A DNA stretch of 64,000 nt from Paraburkholderia gardini (GTDB taxonomy: Bacteria; Pseudomonadota; Gammaproteobacteria; Burkholderiales; Burkholderiaceae), in NCBI RefSeq assembly GCF_907164575.1, contig NZ_CAJQYY010000006.1, positions 124,001-188,000 of the forward strand, read 5' to 3'. A program made the position numbers and the translations under genes. The number at the start of each line of letters is the position of its first letter. Position 1 is the first letter of the stretch. A model generated the notes under the pieces. It worked only from the letters and a program-made list of their open reading frames with translations. It had not been told where the DNA came from and made no database searches. Shown piece after piece: positions 53,868-61,987 of the stretch.

Positions 53868-56290
53868 GGCTGAATCTCCGTTGATGTGAGGAACGAAGGC
53901 ATAAGGTCGGCAGCCCAGTCGAGGCCGCTATGGCGCAGCCAGGCACCCGCGAAACCGGGCGTGCCGGCGTTCAGCAGCACGTGGTCGATGTCGCGCTGGT
54001 CCTGCGGCGTGGACGCGCCGACGAATGCCAAAGTGGCCGGCCCCAGGTCGAGGTCGAACAGGCGATTGCCGAGGCGCGACTGGTAGTAGTAGTCGCGCTT
54101 GGGCTCGGCGGTGGCGACGATCTCGATCTGCCGGCTGTTCAGGCCAAAGCCTTCGTAGATCGTGCGAATCTGTGGCTCGGTCGCCTGGGGGTTCGGCAGG
54201 AAGATGCGGCTCGCGCAGCTCTCGATGATCGCGGGCGCGATGCTCGAATCCTTGATGTCGGCGAGCGACTGCGTGGCGAAGATCACGCTGACGTTCTTCT
54301 TGCGCAGCGTCTTGAGCCACTGGCGGATGCGCGCGGCAAACACCGGGTCGTCGAGGAACAGCCAGGACTCGTCCAGGATCAGCAGCGTCGGCGCACCGTC
54401 GAACCGTTCATCGAAGCGCGCGAACAGATAGCCCAGCACGGCGAGCACCGCCGCCTTGCTGGGCATCAGTTCCTCCATCTCGAAGCCCTGCACGTCGGCC
54501 ACGCCGAGCCGGTCGTGGTCAGCATCGAGCAGGCGGCCATGCGCGCCGCCAAGCACGTAAGGCGCAAGCGCCTGACGCAGCACATTGGACTGGAGCAACA
54601 CCGACAGGCCCGTGAGCGTGCGCTGTTCGACGGGCGCACCGGCGAGGCTGCCAAGCGCCGACCATACAGCGGCTTTTTCGTCGGGGCCGACGGCAATGCC
54701 TTCGTGCAATAGACGGCCTTCGACCCATTCGGCCGCCCAGGTGCGATAGCCTTCGCGGTCGATGCGTGCGAGCGGCTGGAACGCGATCGCACCATCGGAG
54801 CCGAGGTCGTAGTGCTCGCCGCCGAGGCCGAGGATCGTGGCGCGCATCGAGCGGCCCATGTCGAACGCGAAGATGCGCGAGCCGCGATACCGGCGGAACT
54901 GCATCGCCAGTGTGGCGAGCAATACCGACTTGCCCATGCCGGTCGGGCCGACCACCAGCGTATGGCCTACGTCGCCGATGTGCGTCACCAGCCGGAACGG
55001 CGTGTCGCCGTCGGTGCGCGTGACGATCAGCGGCGGGCTGTCGAGATGCTTGTTCTTCTCCGGACCGGCCCACACCGCCGACAGCGGCATCAGGTGCGCG
55101 AGGTTCAGCGTGGAAATGCTCGGCTGCCGCACGTTGGCGTAGGCGTGGCCGGGAATCGACGAGAGCCACGCTTCGACCGCATTAAGGGTTTCGGGAATCG
55201 TGACAAAGCCCCGGCCCTGGATGACGCGCTCGATCCTCCGCAGCTTCTCGTCGGCCGCCGCCGCATCCGCGTCCATGACGGTCACGGTCGCCGTCACGTA
55301 GCCGAACGCCACCTGATCGCTGCCGAGTTCCTGCAGGGCGGCATCGGCATCCATCGCCTTGTTGCTCGCGTCGGTATCAACGAGCGGCGATTCCTGCTGA
55401 AAGATCGTTTCGCGTAGCAGCGCGATGACGTTCTTGCGCTTGGCGAACCATTGCCGGCGCAGCCGCGTCAGTGCCTTCTCGGCTTCGGCCTTGTCCAGAC
55501 ACAGGAAGCGCGTGGACCAGCGGTAGGCAAAACCAAGCCGGTTGAGGTCATCGAGCAGGCCCGGCCAGGTCGAGGTCGGAAAACCGCGCACCGTTACGAC
55601 GCGCAGGTGCTGGTCGCTCAGCATCGGTGCGAGGCCGCCGATCAATGCCGAGTCGGCCAGCAGCGCGTCGAGATGAAACGGCACCTCCGGCACGCCGATG
55701 CGGTAACGCCGCGTCGAAATGGTCGCGTGCAGGTACGTGAGCGTTTCGCTGTCGTCCAGCCAGGCGATCTCCGGCATCACGCCGTCGAGCAGGTCGAACA
55801 CGCGATCGGTTTCGGCGACGAAGGCGGCGAGCCGTTCGCGCCAGTCCACGCCGGACGTCGGTGTGTTCTCGTACAGGAGCTTCGCGGCGCGTGCGCGCGA
55901 CTCTTCCGGCGGCAGGTACACCAGCGTCAGGTGATAGCCACTCTCATAGTGGCTGCCGGTCTGCTCGAACGCGGCACGCCGTTCCTCGTCCACCAGCCAC
56001 GACAACACCTCGGGAAAGTCCGAGTGCGGATAGTCGGCTGCCGGTCGTCGATCGGCGTCGATGAACAAGGCCCAGCCCGATCCCAGGCGGCGCAATGCGT
56101 TATTCAGGCGCGCGGTCGTGGCGATCAGTTCGCCCTGCGTGGCGCTGTCGAGGTCCGGCCCGCGAAAGCGTGCGGTGCGCTGGAACGAACCATCCTTGTT
56201 GAGCGCCACACCGGGCGCGATGAGTCCGGCCCACGGCAACCAGTCGGCAAGCAGTGCGGGACGCTGGCGGTATTCGGCAAGATGCAGCAT
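53864..56290 (-). CDS. trbE: Conjugal transfer ATPase TrbE (VirB4-like)
   Basis: 808 residues, as usual for VirB4/TrbE. The N-terminal CagE/TrbE domain is followed by a Walker A in VVGPTGMGKSVLLATLAMQF (about 445) and Walker B LLILDESWLFLDDP (about 650), then IFATQSLADI. The ATPase energises pilus assembly and substrate passage. It starts ten bases after trbD. Confidence 0.95.
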   Translation of the reverse strand: MLHLAEYRQRPALLADWLPWAGLIAPGVALNKDGSFQRTARFRGPDLDSATQGELIATTARLNNALRRLGSGWALFIDADRRPAADYPHSDFPEVLSWLVDEERRAAFEQTGSHYESGYHLTLVYLPPEESRARAAKLLYENTPTSGVDWRERLAAFVAETDRVFDLLDGVMPEIAWLDDSETLTYLHATISTRRYRIGVPEVPFHLDALLADSALIGGLAPMLSDQHLRVVTVRGFPTSTWPGLLDDLNRLGFAYRWSTRFLCLDKAEAEKALTRLRRQWFAKRKNVIALLRETIFQQESPLVDTDASNKAMDADAALQELGSDQVAFGYVTATVTVMDADAAAADEKLRRIERVIQGRGFVTIPETLNAVEAWLSSIPGHAYANVRQPSISTLNLAHLMPLSAVWAGPEKNKHLDSPPLIVTRTDGDTPFRLVTHIGDVGHTLVVGPTGMGKSVLLATLAMQFRRYRGSRIFAFDMGRSMRATILGLGGEHYDLGSDGAIAFQPLARIDREGYRTWAAEWVEGRLLHEGIAVGPDEKAAVWSALGSLAGAPVEQRTLTGLSVLLQSNVLRQALAPYVLGGAHGRLLDADHDRLGVADVQGFEMEELMPSKAAVLAVLGYLFARFDERFDGAPTLLILDESWLFLDDPVFAARIRQWLKTLRKKNVSVIFATQSLADIKDSSIAPAIIESCASRIFLPNPQATEPQIRTIYEGFGLNSRQIEIVATAEPKRDYYYQSRLGNRLFDLDLGPATLAFVGASTPQDQRDIDHVLLNAGTPGFAGAWLRHSGLDWAADLMPSFLTSTEIQP

Positions 56291-56300
56291 GGCATCGTCC

Positions 56301-56573
56301 TCACACGTCCAGCAGCGATTTGTGCTTCAGATGCCGCGCGAAGACCTGCATGAACTGCGGATCGACTTTTGCGCCCCACACAGCGAGCGAATGGCCGATC
56401 AGCCACAGCGCCATGCCTGGAATCCACAGTTGCAGGCCAAGCCCGACGGCAGCGGCGAGCGTGCCGTTGGCGATCGCCACGGTGCGCGGCGCACCGCCCA
56501 TCAGGATCGGCTCGGTGAGCGACCGATGCAGCGGCACCTCGAAGCCGAGGGTGATGGTGGCTGGCTCGTTCAT
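56301..56573 (-). CDS. trbD: Conjugal transfer protein TrbD (VirB3-like)
   Basis: 90 residues starting MNEPATITLGFEVPLHRSLTE, with two membrane spans (TVAIANGTLAAAVGLGLQL and PGMALWLIGHSLAVW). VirB3-type inner-membrane protein working with TrbE. The ATG overlaps the trbC stop (ATGA). Confidence 0.93.
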   Translation of the reverse strand: MNEPATITLGFEVPLHRSLTEPILMGGAPRTVAIANGTLAAAVGLGLQLWIPGMALWLIGHSLAVWGAKVDPQFMQVFARHLKHKSLLDV

Positions 56574-56941
56574 GCCACCACCGCGCCGCCGGAGAAACTG
56601 AAGAACGACAAGAAGAAAGACGATGCGGCGAAGGCGATCGAGAGTCCGAACACGATCTGGATCAGGCGCCGGAAGCCGCCGCTGGTGTCGCCAAACGCGA
56701 GCGTGAGGCCCGTCACGATGATGATGATGACGGCGACGATCTTGGCAACTGGCCCCTGGATCGAGTCGAGGATGGATTGCAGCGGCGCTTCCCACGGCAT
56801 GTTCGAGCCGCTGGCTTTCGCCGTGCTGGTCAGCGCGAGCATCACGACGGCCAGCATCAAACCCTGCCGTGCGGGCTGGACCAGGCGACGAAGACGTGGA
56901 AGCGGATTTACGGAAAAGCGCAGAACATGGACATGGCTCAT
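56570..56941 (-). CDS. trbC: Prepilin TrbC (VirB2-like)
   Basis: 123 residues with an N-terminal signal region (RQGLMLAVVMLALTSTAKA, cleavage near 43) and two hydrophobic helices (AKIVAVIIIIVTGLTLAFG, GLSIAFAASSFFLSFF), the pilin layout. It forms the conjugative pilus. Its ATG overlaps the trbB stop (TGATG). Confidence 0.93.
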   Translation of the reverse strand: MSHVHVLRFSVNPLPRLRRLVQPARQGLMLAVVMLALTSTAKASGSNMPWEAPLQSILDSIQGPVAKIVAVIIIIVTGLTLAFGDTSGGFRRLIQIVFGLSIAFAASSFFLSFFSFSGGAVVA

Positions 56942-57951
56942 CAGAGTTCTCCGGTGGGAAGCGAAGACGGGGCTGGATCGGATGGCGACGGCATGGCGTC
57001 GCAGAGCTGATAGCTAGTGGCATCGAAGCCGGTCACACGGGCGATGCGTTCGATGCGGCGGCGACGGCCACGCCCAGCGATGTGGATGACGACATTCACC
57101 GCCTCGGCGATCAGCGCGCGCGGCGGATTCACGGCAACTTCGAGAATTAGTTGTTCGAGGCGCAGCAGCGCGCCCAGCGCGGAACCGGCGTGGATCGTGG
57201 CAATGCCGCCTGGGTGGCCGGTGCCCCACACCTTGATGAGATCCAGCGCCTCGCCACCGCGTACCTCGCCGACGATCACGCGGTCGGGACGCAGGCGCAT
57301 CGTGGCGCGCACCAGCTCGGTCATGGACACGACGCCGGCGCGCGTGCGCAGCGGTACGTGGTCGCGTGCCGTGCATTGCAGTTCGATGGTGTCTTCGAGC
57401 ACCAGCACGCGGTCGCCGGTGGCGGCGATTTCCGCGAGCAGAGCATTGGCGAGCGTGGTCTTGCCGGTACTGGTGCCGCCGGCGATCAGGATGTTCTGGC
57501 GCTCGCGCACCGCGTCGCGCAGGAACGCAGCCTGCTCGGCGGTCATCATGCCGTCGGCGATGTACCGATCCAGCGGAATGACACCGACCGCGCGCTTGCG
57601 CAGTGCGAAGGCCGGCCCTGGCGCAGCGGGCGGCAAAATGCCCTCGAACCGTTCTCCGGTTTCGGGCAATTCGGCGGTCAGCAGCGGCTGACCGCGATGG
57701 ACTTCCGCGCCGACGTGCGCGGCAACCAGACGGATGATGCGCTCGCCCTCCGCCTCGGACAGCTCGGCACCCATCGGCGCGCGGCCCGATGACAGGCGAT
57801 CGACCCAGAGCGTGTGGTCGGGATTGAGCATGATTTCCACCACGTCCGGGTCTTCGAGCGCGGCAGCGATCAGCGGCCCCATTGCCGTGCGCAACATGCG
57901 GATGCGCCGGTCGAGCGACGTGGTAGCGAAAGATTGGGGCTGCGCGCTCAT
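56941..57951 (-). CDS. trbB: Conjugal transfer ATPase TrbB (VirB11-like)
   Basis: 336 residues from the ATG at 57951, overlapping the CopG-like gene (ATGA). VirB11 motifs: Walker A AGGTSTGKTT (157-166), VLEDTIELQC, RPDRVIVGEVRGGEALD (Walker B region) and GHPGGIATIHAGS (His box). A hexameric ATPase at the cytoplasmic base of the channel. Upstream open frame lies in the neighbouring gene and is not used. Confidence 0.95.
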   Translation of the reverse strand: MSAQPQSFATTSLDRRIRMLRTAMGPLIAAALEDPDVVEIMLNPDHTLWVDRLSSGRAPMGAELSEAEGERIIRLVAAHVGAEVHRGQPLLTAELPETGERFEGILPPAAPGPAFALRKRAVGVIPLDRYIADGMMTAEQAAFLRDAVRERQNILIAGGTSTGKTTLANALLAEIAATGDRVLVLEDTIELQCTARDHVPLRTRAGVVSMTELVRATMRLRPDRVIVGEVRGGEALDLIKVWGTGHPGGIATIHAGSALGALLRLEQLILEVAVNPPRALIAEAVNVVIHIAGRGRRRRIERIARVTGFDATSYQLCDAMPSPSDPAPSSLPTGEL

Positions 57952-58412
57952 GAGGCACGCTCCTGCGCTTCGGCCTGCGCTGCCGCATCGTTCAGCCGTT
58001 CGGCGTCGGGGTTCAGCTCCTCCACCACCTCGCGCACGAGGCTGCGCCCGCGCATCAGGTGGCGGCCGAGCTGTTCGACGAACTGCTCGAAACGCGCTTT
58101 GCCCTGCGCACGAGCGGCATCCTGATGAGCTTCGGGAACGGGCGTGCTGACCGTGAGGAAGTAGCGGACGAATAGCGCCAACGTCTCGATCTCGATGTTC
58201 TGGTCGCGCTCCAGCTTCTCGAACTGGCGCGAGAGTCGGTCGAGTCGTTTGGCAATGGCCGCCTCGCGCTGGTCGCCCGCGTCGGGCGAGAGCCAGGACG
58301 CGAGCGCCGCCGCAACGATCGACGACTTCGACACGCCTTTCTTCGTCGCCAGCTCGTCGAGACGCCTGGCGTGCTCGGGCAGAATGAACAGGTTGAGGCG
58401 GTACTGGCTCAT
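57948..58412 (-). CDS. CopG/ribbon-helix-helix-type protein between traG and trbB
   Basis: 154 residues. The N-terminus MSQYRLNLFILPEHARRLDELATKKGVSKSSIVAAALASWL is a ribbon-helix-helix DNA-binding domain, and the rest is helical (RLDRLSRQFEKLERDQNIEIETLALFVRYFL). It is conserved between traG and trbB in Tn4371-like elements, where it may regulate the transfer operon. Overlaps traG and trbB by four bases each. Confidence 0.88.
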   Translation of the reverse strand: MSQYRLNLFILPEHARRLDELATKKGVSKSSIVAAALASWLSPDAGDQREAAIAKRLDRLSRQFEKLERDQNIEIETLALFVRYFLTVSTPVPEAHQDAARAQGKARFEQFVEQLGRHLMRGRSLVREVVEELNPDAERLNDAAAQAEAQERAS

Positions 58413-60409
58413 AGCTGGAGTCCATCGTCGTGATCGAGGGATGCCAGCCGGGCCGTGCGCTGCATGGCCGGGTCGAACTGGCGAGGGAGCGGCAGCGGCA
58501 GGTCGTCGTCGAGCAGCGCGAGGTCGCTGTCGGCGGCCTGCTGTTCGGGGCTGTATTCGGAGATTTCCGATAGCTCCGGTTGCCGGCGCAGGCCACCGTC
58601 GTCAGCGGTGCCGTCATCCTCGTCGACCAGGCCAGCGGCGACCGGCGCAGCCGGTACAGTGGGAATAGCCAACCCGCTCCAGTCGTCGGGACGAACGGTC
58701 GGCACATCGGCGTAGTGCCCGACGGCGAGTACGGGCGGCGGCAGCACGCGGCGTTTGAAATTGCCGTCGCTGTAGTAGCGCAGCTTCTTCGCCCTGATCG
58801 GCGCGACACTGGACACCATCACCACGGCCTCGTCGGGCGGGAGCTGCATTACTTCGCCGGGCGTCAACAGCGGACGTGCGGTCTCCTGCCGCGACACCAT
58901 GAGATGACCCAGCCACGGCGCGAGCCGGTGGCCGGCATAGTTGCGTTGCGCGCGCAGTTCGGTGGCCGTGCCAAGCGTTTCGGAAATGCGCTTGGCGGTG
59001 CGTTCGTCATTCGTGGCGAACGTCACGCGCACATGGCAGTTATCGAGAATCGAGTGATTCTGGCCGTAGGCTTTATCAATCTGGTTGAGCGATTGCGCGA
59101 TGAGGAAGCTGCGAATGCCGTAGCCGGCCATGAACGCGAGTGCCGTCTCGAAGAAATCAAGCCTGCCGAGTGCCGGAAATTCGTCGAGCATCAGCAGCAG
59201 CTTGTAGCGGCGTGCGATACCGTCGCTACCGTCGAGCGATTCGGTCAGACGCCGGCCAATCTGGTTGAGGATCAGACGTATCAGCGGTTTCGTGCGGCTG
59301 ATGTCCGAAGGCGGCACAACCAGATACAGCGAGACGGGATGCTCTGACGCGATCAGGTCGGCGATGCGCCAGTCACAGCGCGAGGTGACTTCGGCTACCG
59401 TGGGATCACGGTACAGGCCGAGGAACGACATGGCCGTGGACAGCACGCCCGACCGCTCATTGTCCGACTTGTTGAGCACTTCGCGCGCAGCGGACGCGAC
59501 GACGGGATGCGGCGTGTCGCCGAGGTGCTTCGTCGTCATCATCCGGTGCAGCGTCAGCTCGAACGGGCATGCCGGATCGGACAGGAAGTTGGCGACCCCG
59601 CGCAGCGTCTTGTCTTCGCCTGCATAGAGCACGTGCAGGATGGCTCCGACCAGCAGCGCGTGCGAAGTCTTTTCCCAATGATTGCGGCGTTCGAGCGCAC
59701 CCTCGGGGTCGACCAGGATGTCGGCGATGTTCTGCACGTCGCGTACTTCATGCGCGCCGCGCCGGACTTCGAGCAGCGGGTTATACGCGGCCGACTTCGC
59801 ATCGGTCGGGTTAAACAGCAGGCAATGCGAGAAGCGCGAGCGCCAGCCCGCGGTGATGGTCCAGTTCTCACCCTTGATGTCATGGATGACAGCGGATGCT
59901 GGCCAGCTCAACAGCGTGGGAATCACCAAACCCACGCCTTTGCCCGATCGTGTCGGCGCGAAGGTCAGGACGTGCTCCGGGCCTTCGTGGCGCAGGTAGT
60001 GGCCGTCATGCAGGCCGAGAAAGACACCTGCCGGTTGCGTCAGGCTAGCCTTGCGAATGTCGCGGGCATCGGCCCATCGCGCCGAACCGTAGGTGGTGAC
60101 GAGGCGCGATTGCCGCGCGCGCCACACCGACATGCCGATGGCGACGAAGGCGGCGGCAACTCCGCTGGTCGCCGCGATAGCACCGCCCGTGAGGAACAGG
60201 CGCGGCGCATAGGCGTCATACCAGTACCACCACTCGAACAGCCGCCACGGGTGATAGAACGGAATGCCAAGGTAGTCGAACCAGGGCGAGCCAAGGCGTA
60301 GCTGGTAGCCCAGATGTGCGGCGGTCCATTGGGTAGCACCCCAAGTTCCCGCGACCACGATGCCGAACACCGTCAGCATCTGGCCGAACAACACACTGGT
60401 CCCGTTCAT
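58409..60409 (-). CDS. traG: Coupling protein TraG (VirD4-like)
   Basis: 666 residues with N-terminal membrane spans (5-25 and 70-95), a Walker A in LTFAPTRSGKGVGLVIPTLL (148-167), Walker B LLLMLDEFPALGRLDFFE and the VirD4 segment IAQSLNQIDKAYGQNHSILDNCHVRV. The coupling protein brings the relaxase-DNA complex to the secretion channel. GGAGGCCGGC precedes the ATG. It is first in the traG-copG-trb operon. Confidence 0.95.
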   Translation of the reverse strand: MNGTSVLFGQMLTVFGIVVAGTWGATQWTAAHLGYQLRLGSPWFDYLGIPFYHPWRLFEWWYWYDAYAPRLFLTGGAIAATSGVAAAFVAIGMSVWRARQSRLVTTYGSARWADARDIRKASLTQPAGVFLGLHDGHYLRHEGPEHVLTFAPTRSGKGVGLVIPTLLSWPASAVIHDIKGENWTITAGWRSRFSHCLLFNPTDAKSAAYNPLLEVRRGAHEVRDVQNIADILVDPEGALERRNHWEKTSHALLVGAILHVLYAGEDKTLRGVANFLSDPACPFELTLHRMMTTKHLGDTPHPVVASAAREVLNKSDNERSGVLSTAMSFLGLYRDPTVAEVTSRCDWRIADLIASEHPVSLYLVVPPSDISRTKPLIRLILNQIGRRLTESLDGSDGIARRYKLLLMLDEFPALGRLDFFETALAFMAGYGIRSFLIAQSLNQIDKAYGQNHSILDNCHVRVTFATNDERTAKRISETLGTATELRAQRNYAGHRLAPWLGHLMVSRQETARPLLTPGEVMQLPPDEAVVMVSSVAPIRAKKLRYYSDGNFKRRVLPPPVLAVGHYADVPTVRPDDWSGLAIPTVPAAPVAAGLVDEDDGTADDGGLRRQPELSEISEYSPEQQAADSDLALLDDDLPLPLPRQFDPAMQRTARLASLDHDDGLQL

Positions 60410-60629
60410 GCCGGCCTCCGACTTCCACCTGCGTCATGCGGCGAAGACGTGCCGCATAGCCAGGAGCATCGGTGCCGGGTCAGTGCTGGTCAAAGACCGT
60501 TATGGCGATAAAAAAGATCGAAAATGCAAGATTTCTAGCTGGGAAAATGCGCTGCGCGTCACAGCACATTTCTGCGTGTGACAGCGCAAGCGCCAACGAA
60601 GTCAGCCAATGTGTTGCGCAACCAAAGAA
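60410..60629. other. Region upstream of traG with an inverted repeat
   Basis: About 220 bases without a gene. It holds imperfect arms GTCACAGCA (60558-60566) and TGCGTGTGAC (60573-60582) around a short AT-rich loop, with GCGC on both flanks. This may be an operator or hairpin controlling traG; the region should contain the transfer operon promoter. Confidence 0.4.
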
Positions 60630-60875
60630 TCAGAACTTTGGAGCATCTTTAGACGGCGTGTATTGCGGACCCCTGCCGATGAACAGCCGATGCCTTGCTT
60701 CAGATGCAGCGCTGCATTCAGCAGCAGGCATTTTGGCGTCACTGTCCGTACACTGTCTTTCGACTTCACGGAGTCGATCTGGATGAGAAATTAGCGAGTC
60801 CACCGTATCATTGGGTTCTGATTTGCCACAGCCCGTCAGTGCCAAAACGAGCATCAGCAACGTGATCTTGTTCAT
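60630..60875 (-). CDS. EexN family entry-exclusion lipoprotein
   Basis: 81 residues with a lipoprotein signal (LLMLVLALTGCG, cysteine at 16) and the EexN pattern TVDSLISHPDRLREVERQC with a second cysteine at AAECSAASEA. The end FIGRGPQYTPSKDAPKF resembles both EexN proteins and TrbJ of this element. It probably sits in the inner or outer membrane and blocks redundant transfer. Its ATG overlaps the LysR stop, so the two are translated as a unit. AT-rich codon use differs from the trb genes. Confidence 0.82.
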   Translation of the reverse strand: MNKITLLMLVLALTGCGKSEPNDTVDSLISHPDRLREVERQCTDSDAKMPAAECSAASEARHRLFIGRGPQYTPSKDAPKF

Positions 60876-61816
60876 GGCTCGACGTCCTCAGAAGCGGTGG
60901 AGTCAGATAAAGCGACGGGTTTCTTTGTAGCGGATGATTCAAGCGTACTGGCTCTCTCAATGAAACGAGCCAGTGCCTCTGAAGGCTCGCTATCCAGATA
61001 TAGCAAATAAGTGGTTAACGTGGCCGGCGGTCCGTCAAGCAGCCGAGCTACCACGCCCGGCTCGCGGCAGGCGGCGATCTGAGAAGCACCAGCCAGACCC
61101 AAGGCGAAACCGGCCGCCACCAACGCCATCATCAGGTCAATGGATGCCACCCGTTCAGCAATTAAAGGTTCTTGATCGACCCGGCGCAGCACACGTTCGA
61201 GCTGTCGGGTATAACCTTCGCAGGTATGGGGATCACCAAGTACCAGCGGATGGCGCAGCACTTCTTCCAGAGGGATGCGTTTGTGCGCTAGCAGAGGATG
61301 GCGAGCTGGCACCGCTACCACCAGGGGATCATTCCAAACGGCCTCAGCTATGATGCCGTCGCCGACCTCATCCGACCGCGAGAACCCTACGTCGTACAAA
61401 TCGTCGTGCAGCCCTTTGATCTGCTGCGCCAGCGGAACCTCGAATAGACGTATTTCTATTTCCGGTTCTTCTTCGCGGCACAACGCCAGAAAGGTCGAGA
61501 AGCGCGCCGTTGGGATGCCATCCGAGAGCGCGACCCTCAACTGGCTATGGAAGCCATTGGCAGCGGCCTTCACGCTATCGCGTGCCTGCTGCAACGCCGT
61601 AAAGACACGCGGCACGTACTCAAGAAACAGCTTTCCTGCGCGGGTTAGGCGAGTGCTGCGCGTAGTGCGCACAAAGAGTTGGGCGCCCAGATCTTCTTCC
61701 AGTTCCTTGATCGCCCGCGACAGCGGCGACTGTTCAATGTGCAGTCGCTCCGCTGCCCGAGCGAAATGTAGTTCTTCGGCGACTGCAATAAAGCATCGTA
61801 AGTGGCGCAATTCCAT
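60872..61816 (-). CDS. LysR family regulator coupled to eexN
   Basis: 314 residues starting MELRHLRCFIAVAEELHFARAAERLHIEQSPLSRAIKELEEDLG, with the LysR winged helix and an effector-binding domain (PTARFSTFLALCREEEPEIEIRLFEVP). Genes of this type occur upstream of traG in Tn4371-like elements. The effector is unknown. A decayed second copy of its N-terminal coding part lies at 63430-63535. Confidence 0.9.
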   Translation of the reverse strand: MELRHLRCFIAVAEELHFARAAERLHIEQSPLSRAIKELEEDLGAQLFVRTTRSTRLTRAGKLFLEYVPRVFTALQQARDSVKAAANGFHSQLRVALSDGIPTARFSTFLALCREEEPEIEIRLFEVPLAQQIKGLHDDLYDVGFSRSDEVGDGIIAEAVWNDPLVVAVPARHPLLAHKRIPLEEVLRHPLVLGDPHTCEGYTRQLERVLRRVDQEPLIAERVASIDLMMALVAAGFALGLAGASQIAACREPGVVARLLDGPPATLTTYLLYLDSEPSEALARFIERASTLESSATKKPVALSDSTASEDVEP

Positions 61817-61883
61817 AAGTCATCGCTCGCCCCAGCCAGCCCAAGTCGCGAATTGCGTTGTTTAAGCGGCCAGCTTTTCTTTT

Positions 61884-61987
61884 TCACAATCGCATCGAGC
61901 CACCGCCAACCTCTAGCGTCTGCCCTATCGCATAGCGCGCATCCGTACCGGCGCCGAAGGCAACGAGGTCAGCGATAGCAGCCGGGT
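61884..61987 (-). pseudogene. C-terminal remnant of a short-chain dehydrogenase
   Basis: Minus-strand codons read NPAAIADLVAFGAGTDARYA then IGQTLEVGGGSMRL and a stop at 61884. This is the end of a Rossmann-type SDR (ARY-TGQ-LEVGGG). It begins exactly at the stop of the formate dehydrogenase, so the rest of the gene has been replaced. Confidence 0.75.
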
